Source: an uncultured Lachnospiraceae bacterium (GTDB lineage Bacteria; Bacillota; Clostridia; Lachnospirales; Lachnospiraceae). Taken from it: DNA of 8,969 nucleotides. The notes beneath the pieces were generated by a model that had not been told where the DNA came from, made no database searches, and was given only the letters and a program-made list of their open reading frames with translations. The stretch covers positions 1 to 8,969 of the forward strand of contig CAMWYL010000118.1 of assembly GCA_947178465.1 (NCBI GenBank), given 5' to 3'. The position numbers and the translations under genes are program-made. Shown here one piece after another: positions 6,176 to 8,969 of the stretch; position 1 is the first letter of the stretch, and each line of letters begins with the position of its first letter.

Positions 6176-6298
6176 GGAAACGCTGATTAAGGCGTTTCCG
6201 GCACCGGATTTGCGCTGCGAAGCGGCATATTCCTCTGCAAATCCGTGTGCATCCGCCAGAGGCTTTAAGGAAGTGCTGATTTAATCAGCACTTCCTTA
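6176..6298. repeat. MITE-like palindromic repeat of about 120 bp
   Basis: The ends form an imperfect 15-bp terminal inverted repeat: GGAAACGCTGATTAA (6176-6190) against GGAAGTGCTGATTAA on the other strand (6281-6295), 13 of 15 matching. Each end is itself a hairpin: GGAAACGC/GCGTTTCC (6176-6183 with 6192-6199), and a perfect 15-bp stem with a 3-base loop (6266-6280 with 6284-6298). The middle holds a 9-bp stem CGGATTTGC/GCAAATCCG (6205-6213 with 6237-6245) enclosing a smaller hairpin around 6213-6226. It carries no ORF and occupies the intergenic gap between two same-strand units. The layout is that of a miniature inverted-repeat element; no target duplication is evident. The right hairpin could also act in transcript ending or RNA stability. 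Confidence 0.65.
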
Positions 6299-6313
6299 GA
6301 ACAAACGACACAA

Positions 6314-6335
6314 GTGCAAGCCCAACGGCCTGCAC
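6314..6335 (-). terminator. Candidate terminator after the AlgX-like gene
   Basis: On the minus strand a 9-bp stem (GTGCAGGCC with GGCTTGCAC, one G-U pair, loop GTTG) starts 23 bases after the stop codon at 6359. It is followed by TTGTGTCGTTTGTTC, which is T-rich but not a clean T-run. It is a plausible but weak intrinsic terminator. The strong hairpin at 6266-6298 follows and may assist. Confidence 0.45.
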
Positions 6336-6358
6336 CTGCTCGCTAATACATTATACTC

Positions 6359-7480
6359 TTACTTCGTAATCAATATCGGATTTGCAAACTCCTCGCAATA
6401 CCGCTCCGCCCATTCCCAGATTACAACATCCGGCTTGTAGTCCTCATACATACTGTTTTTGAACTCCGTCGAGTACACCCAATACACCTCTTTATAGTAA
6501 CCCTTTGATACCGCGGACAGAAAGCCGCCAAACGAATCCCCCACGAAAAGAAGCACCTGATCATGCTGCTGCGCCTTGTCCGCCGACTCCTTTTCAAACA
6601 CATACACCGTATCAATGTTGTATTTTCCGGTCAGCCCTGCCATCGCAACCAAATCTCCGGAATAATCCGTCGCGTCCGTGCGGAAGCTTACGGAGTCCAA
6701 TGTGGCCTTTTTGCCGTAGGCCGCATCAAACAGCTCCTGCAGGCTCACAAAGGAACCCTTCTGGTTGCAGTGCGTATCCGTCGAATAATAGACCGGTGAC
6801 TCTTCCTTCGCCGCCAACAGTGCGTCCTTGGGATACACGAAAATCAAATCGGTATTCGCATGAATGTACTCCGCAAGCTGCTCTCCGCGCGATACCTCAT
6901 TGATGCGCGCAATCGTATCGGGCATATTCTCCTCGTAGATGATTTCCTTATTCGGCATGCACATCATATAGAACTCAATCCCCTTCTCATCGAGATACTC
7001 CCGCGTCGCAAGCAGATTCGCCGCAATCGCCGCAAGCTCGTCCTCCGTGAAATGATTGATTCCCATATAATCCCATATCGGATGACCGTCCAGCTCCGTC
7101 TTATAAAAGAACATGTCATTCTTACCAAGCAGCGTCTGCGTCGATTCGAAATAGGTGCCGCCGGTCAGGATTGAGGTCAGCCCCGTGTTAAACGCAATCA
7201 GCTTCGTGCGTCCGAAAAGTCCCCCTATAAACACATTAATCCGTCCCTGCAGCCGGACAAACGCAGGCTCTTGTTCTGCCGGCACGGCTTCGTTGTCCGC
7301 CGTCGTATCTTTATCCTTATCCTGATAGGTTCCGTTATTTTCCAGTATGGCCTTCTCCTCATCGGTAAGCTGCTCCTCACCCTGCGCCGGCCCGAAAACG
7401 TTTCTCGCAATCGTGATTACGGGAATGCACATTATGAAAATAAGAAAAACGATTGTAATCCACTTATCCCTGTTTTTCAT
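6359..7480 (-). CDS. AlgX/AlgJ-like (SGNH-fold) membrane-anchored acyl-transfer protein
   Basis: A 373-residue protein with an N-terminal membrane anchor (about 7-27), a charged linker (about 35-72) and an extracytoplasmic domain. It has the hallmark order of the AlgX/AlgJ family: an Asp-x-His motif in YYSTDTHCNQKG (Asp235, His237), the nucleophile motif VGDSFGG (Ser316) and a C-terminal WEWAERY (355-361). In AlgX, Ser, His and Asp form the acetyl-transfer triad. The family usually has Trp after the His (DxHW); here it is Cys238. ATG 7480-7478 lies six bases after GGAGG (7487-7491). It sits 32 bp downstream of the MBOAT gene, the standard pairing in which the MBOAT protein exports the acyl group and this protein passes it to a surface polymer. 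The acceptor polymer is not identifiable here, and acetyl is assumed rather than shown. Confidence 0.85.
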   Translation of the reverse strand: MKNRDKWITIVFLIFIMCIPVITIARNVFGPAQGEEQLTDEEKAILENNGTYQDKDKDTTADNEAVPAEQEPAFVRLQGRINVFIGGLFGRTKLIAFNTGLTSILTGGTYFESTQTLLGKNDMFFYKTELDGHPIWDYMGINHFTEDELAAIAANLLATREYLDEKGIEFYMMCMPNKEIIYEENMPDTIARINEVSRGEQLAEYIHANTDLIFVYPKDALLAAKEESPVYYSTDTHCNQKGSFVSLQELFDAAYGKKATLDSVSFRTDATDYSGDLVAMAGLTGKYNIDTVYVFEKESADKAQQHDQVLLFVGDSFGGFLSAVSKGYYKEVYWVYSTEFKNSMYEDYKPDVVIWEWAERYCEEFANPILITK

Positions 7481-7512
7481 TGATATCCTCCGTCCTTACA
7501 CTTACTCCGACC

Positions 7513-8946
7513 CTAGAAGTTAAAGTAAATGAATGGGTTGTATGCGTTATTGCTGATAAAGGAAACGCTCACGACAAGGCACACCATTACGCCCACCGCG
7601 TAGGCCGTCTGCCATATTCTGTTTTCCTTTAGCTTCCGGTCAATCGCGGGCACAATCGGCGCGCAGCCGATAATTGCAAATACAAAGTATATCCAATTCT
7701 GCACAATATATGCCCACACCGCCTTGTCCATAAGTCCCTTCGCACCGATGCCGAACATGGCCTTGATGTACAGGAAGGCATTTCCCATTCCGGTAGAACG
7801 GAAGATAACCCAGCCGATGATTACGAGCACCATCGTATAGATATGCCCCCACCAATAGTTCTTGCCGTTCAACCCCGTCAGCCGCTCAAATGTCAAAATA
7901 ACAAAATACATGAGTCCCCATGCGATAAACGTCCAGTTCGCGCCGTGCCACATTCCGGTGCACAGCCATACCACAAACAGATTAAAAATCAGCCTCGGTG
8001 TGGATACCCTGCTGCCGCCAAGCGGAAAATACAGATAATCGCGAAACCATGTCTGCATGGACATATGCCATCTTCTCCAAAATTCCGATACCGTCCTTGA
8101 AATATACGGATAGTTGAAGTTCTCCTCAAACCGGAAGCCGAACATCTGCCCCAACCCGATTGCCATATCGGAATAGCCCGAAAAGTCGAAGAATATCTGC
8201 ATGGTATACGCGATGGCTCCCAGCCATGCCATCCCCACGGACGCCTGAAACTCTCCGTTTATGATAAGTCCGAACGCATTGTCCGCCACGACCGCCATAT
8301 TGTTGGCAATCAGCACCTTTTTGCCAAGTCCGATACAGAAGCGGGTAACGCCTGCGGAAAAATCCTTGAAGTTCTCCACCCTGTGCTCAATCTGCTCCGC
8401 CACGGTCTCATACCGGACAATCGGCCCCGCAATCAACTGCGGAAACAGCGACACATAGAGCCCCACCTGAAGCGGATTGTACTGCACCTTCCCGCGCTGT
8501 CTGTACACGTCGATGACATAGGACATTGCCTGAAAGGTAAAAAACGAGATTCCTATCGGAAGCGCCACAATCGGCACCGGTATCTCGGTATGCAGGAAGC
8601 GGTTAATCTGCAGCACCGTAAACTCGCTGTACTTAAACCATCCCAGAACCGCAATATTTCCGATGACCATCAAGGCGATCAGCAGCTTTGCCACGATTTT
8701 CTTTCCACGGAACCTGTCCACCAGAATACCAAACAGCCAGTTGAACAGAATCGAGCCAATCATCAGAAATACATAGGACGGCTCTCCCCATGCGTAGAAA
8801 AACAGACTTGCCACCAACAGAAAGATGTTTTTGGCCATCTTTGTTTTTCTGAGGAATATATAATAAACCGCTAAAACGACCGGTAAAAATACAAATAAAA
8901 AGACCTCACTTGGGAAAAGCTTATCAGACCACCACGCTCCCTTCAA
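7513..8946 (-). CDS. MBOAT-family membrane O-acyltransferase (AlgI-like)
   Basis: A 477-residue polytopic membrane protein of AlgI/DltB type. Signature segments are LFPQLIAGPIVRYE (167-180), DFSGYSDMAIG (254-264), SEFWRRWHMSMQTWFRDYLYFPLGGS (287-312, His294) and the catalytic-His region GMWHGANWTF (His334). These proteins bring acyl groups, normally acetyl, through the membrane for modification of extracellular polysaccharide; the neighbouring AlgX-like gene fits that role. The C-terminus is complete (TAG 7513-7515). The start is doubtful. An in-frame TGA lies at 8955-8953, the only standard initiator after it is TTG at 8946-8944 with no ribosome binding site before it, and family members usually begin about where residues 9-11 (KLF) are. 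AAGGGAG lies downstream of that TTG, without a usable in-frame start at good spacing. Confidence 0.92.
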   Translation of the reverse strand: MKGAWWSDKLFPSEVFLFVFLPVVLAVYYIFLRKTKMAKNIFLLVASLFFYAWGEPSYVFLMIGSILFNWLFGILVDRFRGKKIVAKLLIALMVIGNIAVLGWFKYSEFTVLQINRFLHTEIPVPIVALPIGISFFTFQAMSYVIDVYRQRGKVQYNPLQVGLYVSLFPQLIAGPIVRYETVAEQIEHRVENFKDFSAGVTRFCIGLGKKVLIANNMAVVADNAFGLIINGEFQASVGMAWLGAIAYTMQIFFDFSGYSDMAIGLGQMFGFRFEENFNYPYISRTVSEFWRRWHMSMQTWFRDYLYFPLGGSRVSTPRLIFNLFVVWLCTGMWHGANWTFIAWGLMYFVILTFERLTGLNGKNYWWGHIYTMVLVIIGWVIFRSTGMGNAFLYIKAMFGIGAKGLMDKAVWAYIVQNWIYFVFAIIGCAPIVPAIDRKLKENRIWQTAYAVGVMVCLVVSVSFISNNAYNPFIYFNF

Positions 8947-8969
8947 AAACAGTCACCGCAGGTCCGGTC

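Noticed and set aside
8383..8874. 163-codon plus-strand frame opposite the MBOAT gene
   Set aside because: It is antisense to a clear membrane acyltransferase; its His- and Gln-rich product is what the reverse strand of such a gene gives.

Overview
The window looks like a chromosomal segment of a low-to-mid GC Firmicute, most likely a clostridial Lachnospiraceae. The evidence is the AGGAGG-type ribosome binding sites, the AT-rich spacers between moderately GC coding regions, the family mix (IS21-type element, ECF sigma with a non-zinc anti-sigma, YfbK-like vWA lipoprotein, AlgI/AlgX-like pair) and the style of the small palindromic repeat. The genus cannot be fixed from the sequence alone. 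All real genes lie on the minus strand, so the window reads biologically from right to left.

Right part (8946 to 6359): a two-gene unit encodes an MBOAT membrane acyltransferase of the AlgI type and an AlgX/AlgJ-like SGNH-fold protein anchored by one N-terminal membrane segment. Together they look like a machine that moves acyl (probably acetyl) groups across the membrane onto a cell-surface polymer. A candidate terminator (6314-6335) and a roughly 120-bp palindromic MITE-like repeat (6176-6298) separate this unit from the next.

Middle (6094 to 2806): an ECF-type sigma factor (GTG start), a membrane protein with the layout of an anti-sigma factor whose start overlaps the sigma stop by 8 nt, and, after a 186-bp structured spacer, a large secreted lipoprotein with a YfbK-type von Willebrand A domain and intact metal-site residues. 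This reads as an envelope-signalling module: a surface or adhesion-like lipoprotein next to the sigma/anti-sigma pair that may control it or respond to it. That functional link is inference.

Left part (161-2577): a degenerate IS21-family insertion sequence. istA and istB are both broken by frameshifts, internal deletions and two nonsense codons, but the ends are well preserved: 35 bp of perfect terminal inverted repeat plus three copies of the CTTGAGAGCCACC-type repeat at each end. The istA start region carries a long inverted repeat that would bury the istA ribosome binding site in read-through RNA but is excluded from RNA started at the element's own promoter. This resembles the fold-back protection known from other insertion sequences. 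A 37-codon open frame with a good ribosome binding site runs the other way through the right-end repeats. The flanks 1-160 and 2578-2805 are AT-rich and hold no convincing gene.
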